A stretch of DNA of 64,000 bases from Advenella mandrilli (GTDB taxonomy: Bacteria; Pseudomonadota; Gammaproteobacteria; Burkholderiales; Burkholderiaceae_B). The position numbers and the translations under genes are program-made. Position 1 is the stretch's first letter. Every line of letters starts with the position of its first letter. The stretch spans positions 124,001 through 188,000 of the forward strand of contig NZ_JAENGP010000005.1 of the NCBI RefSeq assembly GCF_016595155.1. Direction: 5' to 3'. Shown here piece by piece: positions 38,433-48,132 of this stretch. The notes beneath the pieces are model-generated. The model was not told where the DNA came from. It saw nothing but the letters and a program-made list of their open reading frames with translations, and made no database searches.

Positions 38433-39377
38433 ATGCCGGCATCAGAGATCTCCACAAACCAGAATGAGGGCGCCAGTGAGCTGGTTGCCGTTTTAATTGC
38501 CATCACCCGGTTTTCCGCCCGTGTTTTAACGGTGCTTGATGGGCAGTCCCTGCCTTTTGGCGCCTTGTCACCGGTTCACCACTCTTTGCAGTCGGGTGTC
38601 CGGCAATGGGTTAAAGCCCAAACCAGGCAGCCAATGGGCTATGTAGAGCAGCTGTATACGTTTGTGGATACCACCCGAACCCGTCTGTCGGGGCATCCGG
38701 TGCTGTATGTTAGTTATCTGGGCCTGGTCAAGGAAATTGATGAAAGCCAGCTTGAGGCGCATGCCAGCTGGCAAGACTGGTACTATTATTTTCCCTGGGA
38801 AGATCATCGGCAGGGGCTGGTGCCGTGGGTAACACAAACGCTATTGCCGCAACTGCAGGATTGGATTCACCAGGAAAATGATCCTGTGATCTGCATGAAC
38901 CGACAACGGCGGGTGGACATGTGCTGGGGACTTGACGGCTTTGACTGGGTGGAAGAACATGTGCTGCTGCGTTACGAACTCATGTATGAAGCGGGGTTGA
39001 TTCCCGAGACGCCCCATTTCCGGAGCATTGGCCTGGGGCCGGCCGAAGTCGGGGTTCCCATGCAGCGTGACCATCGCCGGGTGCTGGCTACGGCCATGTC
39101 CCGCCTGCGGGCAAAAATCAAATATCGTCCCGTTATTGCCGAACTCATGCCCGAGGCGTTCACCTTGTTCCAGTTGCAAAAAAGCATCGAGGGCCTGGCG
39201 GGGGTCGAGTTGCACAAGCAGAATTTTCGTCGCATGATGCAGCATCAGGATCTGGTGGAGGAAACCGGCAAGGTGACTGCCCAGGATCGTGGCCGGCCGG
39301 CCCGCTTGTATAAGTTCAAGGATCACGTCCTGCTGGAAAACATTCTGGCGGGTAGCAAGCTGCCGCAAATAAAGTAA
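38433..39377 (+). CDS. nadQ: NadQ-like transcriptional regulator of NAD synthesis (Nudix-HTH, COG4111 type)
   Basis: A 314-residue protein with an N-terminal Nudix-like fold (VAVLIAITRFSARVLTVLDGQSLPFG; VEQLYTFVDTTR; VLYVSYLGLVKEID) lacking a clear catalytic Nudix box. The C-terminal half has a winged-helix look (AFTLFQLQKSIEGLAGVELHKQNFRRMMQHQDLVEETGK then RGRPARLYKF). This layout matches the NrtR/NadQ group, in which a dead Nudix domain senses a nucleotide and represses nad genes. The divergent position next to nadA and the palindrome between them support the call. The ligand is not known from sequence. Confidence 0.75.
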   Translation: MPASEISTNQNEGASELVAVLIAITRFSARVLTVLDGQSLPFGALSPVHHSLQSGVRQWVKAQTRQPMGYVEQLYTFVDTTRTRLSGHPVLYVSYLGLVKEIDESQLEAHASWQDWYYYFPWEDHRQGLVPWVTQTLLPQLQDWIHQENDPVICMNRQRRVDMCWGLDGFDWVEEHVLLRYELMYEAGLIPETPHFRSIGLGPAEVGVPMQRDHRRVLATAMSRLRAKIKYRPVIAELMPEAFTLFQLQKSIEGLAGVELHKQNFRRMMQHQDLVEETGKVTAQDRGRPARLYKFKDHVLLENILAGSKLPQIK

Positions 39378-39445
39378 ACAATAGGATGGACGCCCCATCT
39401 CGTGACTCATCAATAACTGCAACCGAAAGGGGCGTGCGTTCGAGC

Positions 39446-40561
39446 TCAGGCCGGGTAGTAACAGCCCAGAACGGTTTTGCGCCGGGCGCCACTGACTGAT
39501 GGTGTGCCGGCTGGCACCCGGTTGCAATGGGCCCAGGCCAGCCAGGCAAAAGCCAGGGCTTCCATGGATTGGCCGGGCACCCCGTAATCTTCACAGCGAC
39601 TTACCGGAAGATGAGCCCGCAGCGCCAGTTCCTGCAGCAAGGGGCCGTTAAGTGCGCCACCGCCACAGGCAATAATTTCCTGTGTTCCGGGGGCATAGGC
39701 ATGAATGGCGCTGGCAATGGTTTGGGCGGTTAGCGCACGCAAGCTGGCCTGTACATCGGGGGCGCAAATGCTTTGTTTGAAGCCGGCCAGCCTGGTGTTT
39801 AGCCAGTCCAGGTTAAACAGGTCCCGGCCAGTTGATTTGGGTGGGGGGAGCGCAAACCAGGGTTCAGCTGCCAGCAAATAATTCAATAAGACTTCATTTA
39901 CCGTACCACTGGCACCCCATTGACCATTTTGGTCGTACTCCTTGCCGGTGTGGTGCTGACACCAGATATCCATTAAGACATTGGCCGGACCGGTATCAAA
40001 CCCGCTGATTTCTTTTGCGGGGTGCAAAATACTAATATTGGCCATGCCGCCCAGGTTTAATACGGTAACGGGTCGGTGTACACCAAACAAAGCCTGGTGA
40101 AAAGCGGGCACCAAAGGGGCGCCTTGCCCGCCGGCGGCAATGTCTTTGCTGCGAAAATCGGCTACCACCGCAATCTGCGTAAGCTCGCTTAATAAGGCCG
40201 GTGCATTCAGCTGTATGGTGTAGCCCAGTTCGGGACGATGGCGCACGGTTTGCCCGTGGGCACCAATGGCGGTCACCTGTTTCGGTGCCAGTTGTGCCTG
40301 CTTCAGCAACTGCGTACAAACTTGGGCATACAAATGGGCCAGTTCATTGGCAGCCAGACAGGATTTTTCCAGTTCGTTGTGTCCCGGGGCATTCAGCTCA
40401 AGGAAATGCTGCCTTAACATGGCCGGCATGGGCAGGCTGGCCCGGGCAAGAAGGCGGGGAGGTTGTTCGGGTGAAAAGGCGGCAATGACCCCGTCAACGC
40501 CATCGGTGCTGGTGCCGGACATGAGGCCGATGAAATATTGAGTATCCCGTACAGGAGACAT
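39446..40561 (-). CDS. anmK: AnmK, anhydro-N-acetylmuramic acid kinase
   Basis: A 371-residue sugar kinase that recycles 1,6-anhydro-MurNAc to MurNAc-6-phosphate. The ATP-site start QYFIGLMSGTSTDGVDGV, then GAHGQTVRHRP, VADFRSKDIAAGGQGAPLVPAFH, LNLGGMANIS and IACGGGALNGPLL are characteristic. Codons run upstream to 40687, but the ATG at 40561 directly precedes the conserved start. It is divergent from tyrS, a usual Burkholderiales pairing. Confidence 0.95.
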   Translation of the reverse strand: MSPVRDTQYFIGLMSGTSTDGVDGVIAAFSPEQPPRLLARASLPMPAMLRQHFLELNAPGHNELEKSCLAANELAHLYAQVCTQLLKQAQLAPKQVTAIGAHGQTVRHRPELGYTIQLNAPALLSELTQIAVVADFRSKDIAAGGQGAPLVPAFHQALFGVHRPVTVLNLGGMANISILHPAKEISGFDTGPANVLMDIWCQHHTGKEYDQNGQWGASGTVNEVLLNYLLAAEPWFALPPPKSTGRDLFNLDWLNTRLAGFKQSICAPDVQASLRALTAQTIASAIHAYAPGTQEIIACGGGALNGPLLQELALRAHLPVSRCEDYGVPGQSMEALAFAWLAWAHCNRVPAGTPSVSGARRKTVLGCYYPA

Positions 40562-40701
40562 ATGCAATCTGAATTTGGATAAAAAGGTATAATTTAGCAC
40601 TGAATCGCAGGAAAAAAGCGATAATAGCAGGTCTACCCCATTATCATCCCGGTTACATTTTGCTACTGGGGTGTTTATGTTTTGCATTGGATAAAGTTTT
40701 T

Positions 40702-41928
40702 ATGTCATCTTCCGAATCACCTGTTTCTCCAGAAGTCCAGAATGACCTGCGTGTTGTCTTGCGCGGGTGCGATGAGCTGCTGGTCGAGTCAGAGTTTGCC
40801 AAAAAGTTGCAAAAGAGCCGTGATACCAATACGCCGCTGCGTATTAAACTTGGGCTAGACCCTACCGCGCCCGATATTCACCTGGGTCATACCGTTGTCC
40901 TTAATAAAATGCGTCAGCTGCAAGACCTTGGGCATAATGTCATTTTCCTCATTGGCAACTTCACCTCCATGATTGGTGACCCCAGCGGCCGTAATGCAAC
41001 CCGCCCGCCACTAACCAAAGAACAGGTTGAAGAAAACGCAAAAACCTATTATGAACAGGCCAGCATGGTGCTGGACCCTGAACGCACCGAAGTCCGCTAC
41101 AACGCCGACTGGTGCGAACAGTTGGGTGCCAGCGGTATTATCCAGCTGGCCTCACGCTATACCGTGGCCCGCATGATGGAGCGCGATGATTTCACCAAGC
41201 GTTTCAAGGGTGGCGTGCCCATTGCCGTTCACGAATTTTTATACCCATTGCTGCAAGGTTACGATTCTGTCGTGCTCAAGTCCGACCTGGAACTGGGCGG
41301 CACCGACCAGAAATTCAACCTGCTGGTGGGACGCGAACTGCAAAAAGAATATGGTCAAGAGCCCCAATGCGTGCTAACCATGCCGTTGCTGGTCGGGCTT
41401 GACGGCGTCGACAAAATGTCCAAATCCAAGAATAATTATATTGGCATTACCGAAGCGCCCGATTCCATGTTCGGCAAGCTCATGTCCATTTCAGACACAC
41501 TCATGTGGAGCTACTACGAACTGCTTTCTTTCCTTTCCCTGGAAGAAATTGCCGGCTTTAAAAAACAAACCGAAGAAGGGCGCAACCCGCGTGACATCAA
41601 GGTCATGCTGGCCCAGGAAATTATTACCCGTTTCCATTCCGCCAAGGCGGCCGAAGAGGCTCTGGCCAATTTTGAGGCCCGCTTCCGTGATGGCGTCATC
41701 CCTGATGAGATGCCTGAGATCCAGTTGCCAGGCGGCCCATTGGGCATTGTCAAGGTACTCCGGGAATCAGGCTTGTCCAGTTCGGGCTCGGAAGCCCAGC
41801 GCAATATTGTCCAGGGTGGCGTACGTGTTGATGGCCAGCGGGTTGAAGATAAATCCCTGCAGCTTGAGGCAGGTACTTATGTCGTGCAGGTAGGCAAGCG
41901 TAAATTTGCCCGCATCACTGTCAATTAA
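40702..41928 (+). CDS. tyrS: TyrS, tyrosyl-tRNA synthetase
   Basis: A 408-residue class I synthetase, long (TyrRS-2-like) form. The HIGH-type motif is [12 protein letters not shown] near residue 54, [14 protein letters not shown] and [16 protein letters not shown] follow, and the KMSKS motif is KMSKSKNN near residue 238. The C-terminal S4-like RNA-binding domain ends [21 protein letters not shown]. The ATG at 40702 precedes the family start; an in-frame ATG at 40660 adds unrelated residues. Confidence 0.97.
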   Translation: MSSSESPVSPEVQNDLRVVLRGCDELLVESEFAKKLQKSRDTNTPLRIKLGLDPTAPDIHLGHTVVLNKMRQLQDLGHNVIFLIGNFTSMIGDPSGRNATRPPLTKEQVEENAKTYYEQASMVLDPERTEVRYNADWCEQLGASGIIQLASRYTVARMMERDDFTKRFKGGVPIAVHEFLYPLLQGYDSVVLKSDLELGGTDQKFNLLVGRELQKEYGQEPQCVLTMPLLVGLDGVDKMSKSKNNYIGITEAPDSMFGKLMSISDTLMWSYYELLSFLSLEEIAGFKKQTEEGRNPRDIKVMLAQEIITRFHSAKAAEEALANFEARFRDGVIPDEMPEIQLPGGPLGIVKVLRESGLSSSGSEAQRNIVQGGVRVDGQRVEDKSLQLEAGTYVVQVGKRKFARITVN

Positions 41929-41969
41929 TTGACGTCCATCTATTAACATCAGGTTTTATTGGGGGATCT

Positions 41970-42599
41970 ATGAAATTACTTAGTCAGTCAATCGTTAACG
42001 GCCAGGCCATTCACGCTCGCTTTGCTTTTGGCAAACAAGATGCGGCGGCACATATTGCGCTGTCCGATAATCTGAACCCGCATTTCTCATGGGAAGGCGC
42101 GCCCGAAGGCACTCTTTCTTTTGTGCTGGTTTGTCGTGATCCGGATGCGCCCAGCAAGCCTGATGATGTCAATCAGGAAGACCGCGAAGTGCCGGCTGAC
42201 TTGCCGCGTGCCAATTTTTATCACTGGGTGCTGGTTGACATTCCGGCCAGCGTGACGGCCATTGAAGAAGGTGAATTCTCCAAAGAGGTGACACCCAAGG
42301 GGAAAAACGGTCCAACTGCGCCGCGCAACATGCGCCAGGGCATTAATGACTACACCACCTGGTTTGCCAGCGACCATGATATGAAAGGCGATTACTACGG
42401 CTATGATGGCCCATGTCCCCCTTTCAATGACGCGCTGGCTCACCGTTATGAATTCACGCTTTATGCCCTGGATATAGAAACGGTTCCTCTTGAAGGCCGA
42501 TTTAGCACCGAAGATGTCCTTAAAGTCATCAATCCGCATATATTGGCCAGCGATAGTATTACCGGACTGTATACACTCAATCCTAAAGTGACCATTTAA
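41970..42599 (+). CDS. YbhB/YbcL-family phosphatidylethanolamine-binding-like protein
   Basis: A 209-residue PEBP-fold protein. Seen are [61 protein letters not shown] and the closing KVTI-type strand. The family is called Raf-kinase-inhibitor-like; in bacteria its ligand and role are not established. No signal peptide is visible, so it is probably cytoplasmic. It sits between tyrS and glyA. Confidence 0.9.
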   Translation: MKLLSQSIVNGQAIHARFAFGKQDAAAHIALSDNLNPHFSWEGAPEGTLSFVLVCRDPDAPSKPDDVNQEDREVPADLPRANFYHWVLVDIPASVTAIEEGEFSKEVTPKGKNGPTAPRNMRQGINDYTTWFASDHDMKGDYYGYDGPCPPFNDALAHRYEFTLYALDIETVPLEGRFSTEDVLKVINPHILASDSITGLYTLNPKVTI

Positions 42600-42631
42600 T
42601 TTTTTTGCTTTTTATAAATTCAGGAAAACAC

Positions 42632-43876
42632 ATGTTTGATCGTTCCCTAACCCTGGACAAAGTAGACCCCGCATTGTGGGATGCCATCCAGAAAGAAACC
42701 GTACGTCAGGAACAGCACATTGAGCTGATCGCCTCTGAAAACTACACCAGTCCTGCTGTTATGCAGGCACAGGGCACACAGCTTACCAACAAGTATGCCG
42801 AAGGTTATCCAGGCAAGCGTTATTACGGTGGTTGCGAGTTTGTGGATATTGCCGAGCAACTGGCGATTGAGCGGCTGAAAGAACTGTTTGGTGCCGAAGC
42901 CGCCAACGTTCAGCCCAACTCCGGCTCACAGGCCAACCAGGGTGTTTACATGGCTGTCCTGAAACCGGGTGATACCGTTCTGGGCATGAGCCTGGCCGAA
43001 GGCGGTCACCTTACACACGGCGCTTCCGTTAACGCTTCCGGCAAACTGTACAATTTCATCCCTTACGGCCTTGATGAAAACGAAGTGCTGAACTACGAAC
43101 AGGTAGAACAACTGGCTAAAGAGCACAAGCCCAAACTGATTGTGGCCGGTGCTTCTGCTTACTCACTGCGTATCGACTTTGAGCGCATGGCTAAAATTGC
43201 CCACGATAACGGTGCTCTGTTCATGGTAGACATTGCGCACTATGCAGGCCTGGTCGCTGGGGGCGAATACCCCAACCCCGTGCCACACGCCGACTTTGTT
43301 ACCTCCACCACCCACAAATCACTGCGTGGTCCACGTGGCGGCGTCATCATGATGAAAGCCGAGTACGAAAAAGCCGTCAATTCCGCGATCTTCCCCGGTA
43401 TCCAAGGTGGCCCGTTAATGCACGTGATTGCCGGTAAAGCCGTTGCTTTTAAAGAAGCCCTGGCGCCCGAGTTCAAAGACTATGCCAAACAGGTTGCCCT
43501 GAATGCAAAAGTGCTGGCCGAAACATTGGTAAAACGCGGTTTGCGTATTGTGTCTGGCCGTACCGAAAGCCACGTCATGCTGGTAGACCTGCGTGCCAAG
43601 GGCATTACCGGTAAAGAAGCCGAAGCCGTCCTGGGTGATGCACATATCACGGTTAATAAAAACGCCATTCCAAATGACCCTGAAAAGCCATTCGTGACCA
43701 GCGGTATCCGTTTGGGTACACCAGCCATGACTACACGCGGTTTTACCGAAAAAGAAGCTGAATTAACGGCCAACCTGATTGCCGATGTTCTTGATAATCC
43801 ACGTGATGAGGCTAATATTGCCGCTATCCGTGAAAAGGTTAATCAATTAACCGCACAGTTCCCGGTTTACAAATAA
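42632..43876 (+). CDS. glyA: GlyA, serine hydroxymethyltransferase
   Basis: A 414-residue PLP enzyme exchanging serine and tetrahydrofolate for glycine and methylene-THF. Visible are [53 protein letters not shown], and [18 protein letters not shown] with the PLP lysine near residue 228. ATG 42632 (MFDRSLTL) is chosen over an in-frame start 27 bases upstream. nrdR follows 58 bases later, a conserved neighbourhood. Confidence 0.97.
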   Translation: MFDRSLTLDKVDPALWDAIQKETVRQEQHIELIASENYTSPAVMQAQGTQLTNKYAEGYPGKRYYGGCEFVDIAEQLAIERLKELFGAEAANVQPNSGSQANQGVYMAVLKPGDTVLGMSLAEGGHLTHGASVNASGKLYNFIPYGLDENEVLNYEQVEQLAKEHKPKLIVAGASAYSLRIDFERMAKIAHDNGALFMVDIAHYAGLVAGGEYPNPVPHADFVTSTTHKSLRGPRGGVIMMKAEYEKAVNSAIFPGIQGGPLMHVIAGKAVAFKEALAPEFKDYAKQVALNAKVLAETLVKRGLRIVSGRTESHVMLVDLRAKGITGKEAEAVLGDAHITVNKNAIPNDPEKPFVTSGIRLGTPAMTTRGFTEKEAELTANLIADVLDNPRDEANIAAIREKVNQLTAQFPVYK

Positions 43877-43934
43877 GTTGCCAACCCCAGCAACGCCTGC
43901 TCCGGCAGGCGTTTTACTTTAAGGTTTCGTTCAA

Positions 43935-44414
43935 ATGAAATGTCCGTTCTGTGCTCACTCAGAAACCCAGGTGGTGGATTCCCGGGTTTCTGAAGATGGT
44001 GATACCATACGCCGGCGCCGGCGCTGTCTGGATTGCGACAGGCGCTTTACCACGTATGAGCGGGTTGAGCTGTCTATGCCAACCATCGTAAAAAGAAATG
44101 GAACGCGCGTAGAATTTGACATTAATAAATTGAATGCAAGCCTTAAGCTGGCCTTGCGTAAACGGCCGGTGCCCACCGAGGCCCTTGAGGCTGCCGTTTC
44201 ACGCATTCAGGAAGCCTTGCTGAATACACCGGGTAAAGAGGTTTCTACCGGGCATATTGGTGAGCTGGTCATGAATGAGCTCAAGCAACTGGACCAGGTT
44301 GCCTATGTGCGTTTTGCCTCAGTTTATAAAAGTTTTGAAGATATTGGCGAGTTTGTGAAGGCCATTCAGGAAATGCAGGTGCCGGTCAGTGCCCCCAAAC
44401 TGGAAAAGAAATAG
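43935..44414 (+). CDS. nrdR: NrdR, ribonucleotide reductase transcriptional repressor
   Basis: A 159-residue regulator with the zinc ribbon [17 protein letters not shown]...[16 protein letters not shown] (four Cys) and an ATP-cone domain beginning [19 protein letters not shown]. It senses ATP/dATP and represses nrd genes. It is followed almost directly by ribD, the common glyA-nrdR-ribD-ribE order. Confidence 0.97.
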   Translation: MKCPFCAHSETQVVDSRVSEDGDTIRRRRRCLDCDRRFTTYERVELSMPTIVKRNGTRVEFDINKLNASLKLALRKRPVPTEALEAAVSRIQEALLNTPGKEVSTGHIGELVMNELKQLDQVAYVRFASVYKSFEDIGEFVKAIQEMQVPVSAPKLEKK

Positions 44415-44415
44415 G

Positions 44416-45558
44416 GTGGAATCCGTCTTGACGCAGCCTGATGATGTTGACTGGATGAACAAGGCGCTGGAGCAAGCCGCTTCAGTCCTGTTCATTACCA
44501 CCCCCAACCCCCGGGTGGGTTGTGTGATTGTTAAAAACCGACAATTGCTGGGGCAGGGGGCCACCCAAAAAGCAGGTGGCCCGCATGCCGAAATTTGTGC
44601 CATTCACCATGCGCAAAACAACGGGCATGACCTGGCGGGCAGCACCTTTTACGTTACGTTGGAACCTTGCAGCCATTATGGTAAAACCCCACCTTGTGTT
44701 GATGCCATTATTGCTGTCAAACCGGCCAGGGTAGTGATTGCCATGGCAGACCCTAACCCTTTGGTAGGGGGCAGGGGCATTGCCAGGTTGCAAGAAGCGG
44801 GCATAGAAGTACGCGTTAACCTGCTTGCAGCGCAGGCGCTGGCCCTGAATCCGGGGTTCATTTCCCGCATGATCACCGGTCGCCCCTGGGTATGGAGCAA
44901 ACTGGCCTCTTCGCTGGATGGGCGCATGGCTTTGCATAATGGCCAGTCACAATGGATTACCAGTGCCGCGGCCCGTGCTGACGGGCATTACTGGCGTGCC
45001 AGAAGTTGTGTGGTGTTAACCGGCATGGGCACTGTTTTGCACGATGATCCGCTAATGACCGTGCGCTCAGTGGACACCCCGCGCCAGCCTGTTCGTGCCA
45101 TTATTGACAGCCGCTTTATTGTGCCGGAAACCGCCCGAATATTTAATGCTGACCCGGTGTGGGTGTTTACGACTCACCCCGATGAAGCCAAGGCAGCCCG
45201 CCTGCAAGCGAAAAATGTTCAGGTGATTGCCATGCCCGAAAAAAATGGCCATGTTGATCTTGAAGCAGTGCTGGACTGGATGGGCAAGCAACACATTAAC
45301 GAGGTGCATGTAGAGGCCGGACCAGGACTGAACGGTGCTTTGTTGCAGGCAGGCCTGCTGGATGAACTGTTGCTGTACATGGCCCCTAAAATACTGGGTG
45401 ATGCGCATGGGCTGTTTCGTTTACCTGTATTGAATGAATTGGATCAGGCTTACCAGTTTGATTTTTTTGAAACCCAAACCTTTGCGCCCGATTTGCGTTT
45501 GCGTGCGCGTTTGCCAAACCGCTGGGATACGCTTTTGAACAGCGTGATGCATAAGTAA
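44416..45558 (+). CDS. ribD: RibD, bifunctional diaminohydroxyphosphoribosylaminopyrimidine deaminase / reductase
   Basis: About 380 residues. The N-terminal deaminase has GPHAEICAIHHAQ (zinc His and catalytic Glu) and LEPCSHYGKTPPC (zinc Cys pair). The C-terminal reductase shows KLASSLDGRMALHNGQSQWITS and EAGPGLNGALLQAGLLDELLLYMAPKILG. It performs the second and third steps of riboflavin synthesis. The start is uncertain: GTG 44416, one base after the nrdR stop codon, or TTG 44428; both lie before the conserved WMNKALEQA. Confidence 0.93.
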   Translation: MESVLTQPDDVDWMNKALEQAASVLFITTPNPRVGCVIVKNRQLLGQGATQKAGGPHAEICAIHHAQNNGHDLAGSTFYVTLEPCSHYGKTPPCVDAIIAVKPARVVIAMADPNPLVGGRGIARLQEAGIEVRVNLLAAQALALNPGFISRMITGRPWVWSKLASSLDGRMALHNGQSQWITSAAARADGHYWRARSCVVLTGMGTVLHDDPLMTVRSVDTPRQPVRAIIDSRFIVPETARIFNADPVWVFTTHPDEAKAARLQAKNVQVIAMPEKNGHVDLEAVLDWMGKQHINEVHVEAGPGLNGALLQAGLLDELLLYMAPKILGDAHGLFRLPVLNELDQAYQFDFFETQTFAPDLRLRARLPNRWDTLLNSVMHK

Positions 45559-45577
45559 GATCATCAAGGAAAGAAAT

Positions 45578-46183
45578 ATGTTTACCGGAATTGTTGCCGC
45601 TGTAGGTAAAATCACAAATGTTGAACCATTGGGAGATACAGGTCAGGACGGCGTGCATTTAACCATCCAGGCCCCCGACTTTAATCTGGCGCACACCAAA
45701 CTGGGCGATTCCATCGCGATTCAGGGCGCCTGCATGACCGTTGTAAAATTTGGCGGGCAGGAATTTGAAGTGGACGTTTCCCGCGAAAGCCTGAACCGTA
45801 CGGTTGGACTGAATGCCGTGGGTGAGGTCAATCTTGAGCATGCGCTTAAAATGGGCGATTCACTGGACGGGCATATTGTTTCAGGTCATGTGGATGGCCT
45901 GGGTACGGTGGTGTCGTTTGATGCGGTGGGTGAATCACATGAGCTTAAAATCCAGGTGCCAGTGGAACTGGCTAAATTCCTGGCATACAAAGGTTCTATT
46001 ACCGTTAATGGAATTAGCCTGACGGTAAATAGCGTGACCGATAATGCCAGTGGTTGTGTGATCAGCATCAATATTATTCCCCATACTATCCAGAATACAA
46101 CACTTCGCAACACCAAAGACGGTGATAAAGTGAATTTGGAAGTGGATATGATTGCACGATACGTGGAAAGAATGCTAAAATAG
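45578..46183 (+). CDS. ribE: RibE, riboflavin synthase alpha chain
   Basis: A 201-residue enzyme with two lumazine-binding barrels: MFTGIVAAVGKI at the start, GACMTVVKFGGQEFEVDVSRESLNRT, and the second repeat FTGxV-like DGHIVSGHVDGLGTVVSF then GSITVNGISLTVNSV. It dismutates two lumazines to riboflavin. It follows ribD by 19 bases and is the last core gene before the tRNA and the island. Confidence 0.97.
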   Translation: MFTGIVAAVGKITNVEPLGDTGQDGVHLTIQAPDFNLAHTKLGDSIAIQGACMTVVKFGGQEFEVDVSRESLNRTVGLNAVGEVNLEHALKMGDSLDGHIVSGHVDGLGTVVSFDAVGESHELKIQVPVELAKFLAYKGSITVNGISLTVNSVTDNASGCVISINIIPHTIQNTTLRNTKDGDKVNLEVDMIARYVERMLK

Positions 46184-46258
46184 TCGATTAAGTTGATGCT
46201 GTTTTAGATTAAAACAGCATTGCCGAAATTGGTTGGTGCAATGCCAGCTTATGAAAAA

Positions 46259-46346
46259 GGGTCGGTGGCCGAGTGGCTGAAGGCGCACGCTTGGAAAGCG
46301 TGTAAACGGAAACGTTTCGGGGGTTCGAATCCCCCCCAACCCGCCA
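46259..46346 (+). tRNA. tRNA-Ser (anticodon GGA)
   Basis: The cloverleaf is clear: acceptor GGGTCGG, D-arm GCCGAGTGGCTGAAGGC, anticodon stem CACGC/GCGTG around TTGGAAA (anticodon GGA), a long class II variable arm, T-arm GGGGG-TTCGAAT-CCCCC, and an encoded CCA. The 3' acceptor strand is CCAACCC, which gives one apparent C-A mismatch at the fifth acceptor pair. The integrase gene begins just beyond its 3' end, so this tRNA is the likely attachment site. Confidence 0.93.
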
Positions 46347-46358
46347 AGGTTCTAAAAA

Positions 46359-46383
46359 GCGCATTATTGTAAAAATAATGCGC
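46359..46383 (+). terminator. Hairpin just after tRNA-Ser
   Basis: The perfect 10-bp stem GCGCATTATT / AATAATGCGC with a 5-base loop lies 12 bases past the tRNA. No T-run follows, so it may be a processing or termination structure or belong to the island end. Confidence 0.5.
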
Positions 46384-46443
46384 GCCAGTGCTGGGTTAAC
46401 AGCAAAAAATTAGTAATTGTTCTTTAATAATTATTATTTAGAA

Positions 46444-47361
46444 CTAAATACAGTTGGCAAAAACTGCTTCGGCTTTGTTGCCTGCGTTTTCGTTTGCAGA
46501 TGGCATCCATCGTCCGTAAATTTTGGAGATCATACTCCAGTCTTTATGTCCCATTTGTTGGGCCACCCACATTGGATTTTCTCCTGCTGAAAGCATCATA
46601 GACGCATACGTATGACGAGTTTGATAAGGTCGTCTGTAACGTACCTGGGCCGCTTTCAGAGTTTTTGTCCATAATGTCCGTATTGGTGCATCACCTGCCC
46701 ATCTTTCCTCTGTTTCTGGATCTAAAAAAACAGCTTTTCCCTTTTTATAGGTAAGTTGTTTTTGCATAGATAAAGCAACCATTGCGGGTTTAAGTAATTT
46801 TACCCTACGGTAACCGGATTTTGTTTTAGGAACTTCTGCAACGCCATTACTTGCAGCGGTTATGACTTTAGATATCCGTATTTGTTGGTGTATCAAATCT
46901 ATTTGTGACCAATCTAAGCCAACAAACTCACTTGTTCGTAGGCCAGTCCAAAAAAGAAATTGAAATTGTGCTGCGATACCTGGATCAAATGCTGCCAAAA
47001 TTGCCTGTTGCTCCTCTGGCGTGAATGGATCGACATCATCAAATTCTTTTGGAGTGTCTTTCTTTTGATAGCAGAAATCAAACATTATATTGGCATCAAG
47101 TAAATCATCATCAACGGCATCGGTTAATGCTTTGCGAATAACACTTTGAATATTGCTCAAGCGTTTATTACCACATTTCATTGGTCCTAGCCAGTCTTTG
47201 ATATCTTTACGTTTTAGTCTGTTGAGTGCAAGATTTCCAAATTTGGGTATTAGCAGGTTTTCAACAATTTTTCTATAGCCATCAAATGTTGATGCTTTTA
47301 ATTTATTTTCTTGTGTTTCTAACCAAGTAGTTAAATAGTCTTTAGTTTTTATAGTCCTCAT
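46444..47361 (-). CDS. Tyrosine recombinase (island integrase)
   Basis: A 305-residue phage-type integrase. The N-terminal SAM-like core-binding domain covers about residues 1-110. The catalytic part has FLFWTGLRTSEFVGLDW (first Arg), VPKTKSGYRRV (Lys), RRPYQTRHTYASMML (second Arg-His; the first His of HxxR is Tyr, common in this subgroup), and GHKDWSMISKIYGRW with the nucleophile Tyr near residue 280. It reads toward tRNA-Ser, whose 3' end is about 100 bases away, as expected for a tRNA-integrating element. Confidence 0.93.
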   Translation of the reverse strand: MRTIKTKDYLTTWLETQENKLKASTFDGYRKIVENLLIPKFGNLALNRLKRKDIKDWLGPMKCGNKRLSNIQSVIRKALTDAVDDDLLDANIMFDFCYQKKDTPKEFDDVDPFTPEEQQAILAAFDPGIAAQFQFLFWTGLRTSEFVGLDWSQIDLIHQQIRISKVITAASNGVAEVPKTKSGYRRVKLLKPAMVALSMQKQLTYKKGKAVFLDPETEERWAGDAPIRTLWTKTLKAAQVRYRRPYQTRHTYASMMLSAGENPMWVAQQMGHKDWSMISKIYGRWMPSANENAGNKAEAVFANCI

Positions 47362-47392
47362 GTCGTATTGCTTTACATGAAATGGTTATTCA

Positions 47393-47453
47393 GCTTTTGA
47401 TAGAACCCTTTGGAAAAAGGATTCTATCAAAAGCGTAGAGTAAGAATCTACGC
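47393..47453. repeat. Two overlapping hairpins upstream of the integrase
   Basis: GCTTTTGATAGAA (47393-47405) pairs with TTCTATCAAAAGC (47422-47434) and continues inward with CCTT/AAGG. Directly after it, GCGTAGA (47433-47439) pairs with TCTACGC (47447-47453). Both are perfect, and they share two bases, so only one can fully form at a time. Confidence 0.7.
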
Positions 47454-47778
47454 TAGAGATATAAATGAATAATCTAATTTTAATTACAATTGTAATATAT
47501 TGATTCTAAATTGTTACTTGTGGTTTTAAGGATTATTTATTCGAAGTTCGGAAATTACCCGCCATTTCCGATGTGTGAATGCCTCACGGCAATCGGCGCC
47601 TTTTAAGGTCGTCAGTCTAGATACGGTTGCGCTATCTCACATAGCCCGTGTAAAGACTGGTTTTTCATCGGTTTTACTTCAACCCCGATGTATTGCAGGT
47701 TGCCGTCCAATCGCTTTTCAAGCCGTGATGGCTTGAGAGGGGATGGTATTTATCGTTTCCAAATTGTAAAAGATCGTC

Positions 47779-47804
47779 GCAGTTACATTTTGTTATGTAA
47801 CTGC
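47779..47804. promoter_or_regulatory. Perfect 26-bp palindromic operator before the Cro-like gene
   Basis: GCAGTTACAT (47779-47788) and ATGTAACTGC (47795-47804) flank a 6-base spacer. It lies 52 bases before the regulator start, a usual site for autoregulation by a small HTH protein. Confidence 0.7.
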
Positions 47805-47856
47805 ATTGATGCTATTATCAATAACAAGTTGAAGTCTGTCAAGACAATATTTCCAA

Positions 47857-48132
47857 ATGAGCGATATTCAAAATAAAAACGAACCAAATGCAAAAATAGA
47901 TTATTTTCCACCTATCAAATCAGCCTGTGACTGGTTTGGTGGAGTGTCTGCATTTGCCAAAGCGCTAGGCATTTCGCCCCAACTGGCTCATAGATGGGCT
48001 GTAAAACAACAGGCCGTACCGATTATTCGTTGTGTTGAAATTGAAGAGTTAACAGCCGGTATGGTTACGCGCAAACAGTTACGACCAGATGACTGGTGGT
48101 TGATCTGGCCGGAGTTGCGAGAGAAAACATAA
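47857..48132 (+). CDS. Small Cro/YdaS-like helix-turn-helix regulator
   Basis: A 91-residue protein whose centre, IKSACDWFGGVSAFAKALGISPQLAHRWAVKQQAVPIIRCVEIEELT, is a Cro/YdaS-type helix-turn-helix, followed by RKQLRPDDWWLIWPEL. The last block is typical of prophage and island YdaS-like regulators. No partner repressor is divergent from it, so either the CI-like gene was lost or the palindrome upstream is its own target. Two AT-rich hairpins at 48178-48219 may mark the end of its transcript. Confidence 0.8.
   Translation: MSDIQNKNEPNAKIDYFPPIKSACDWFGGVSAFAKALGISPQLAHRWAVKQQAVPIIRCVEIEELTAGMVTRKQLRPDDWWLIWPELREKT

Larger units (their letters stand above)
47362..47856. other. Integrase-regulator intergenic region rich in inverted repeats
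   Basis: No convincing gene is present. It contains two tandem hairpins (47393-47434 and 47433-47453), CGGAAAT / ATTTCCG near 47549-47571, TCAAGCC / GGCTTGA (47718-47736), and the 26-bp palindrome at 47779-47804. This density suggests attachment-site arm sequences, operators, or a small structured RNA. Confidence 0.5.

Noticed and set aside
47688-47876. A 62-codon open frame before the Cro-like gene
   Set aside because: It spans the palindrome and two hairpins, overlaps the start of the regulator gene, and the protein has no known character. It is better read as the regulatory region.
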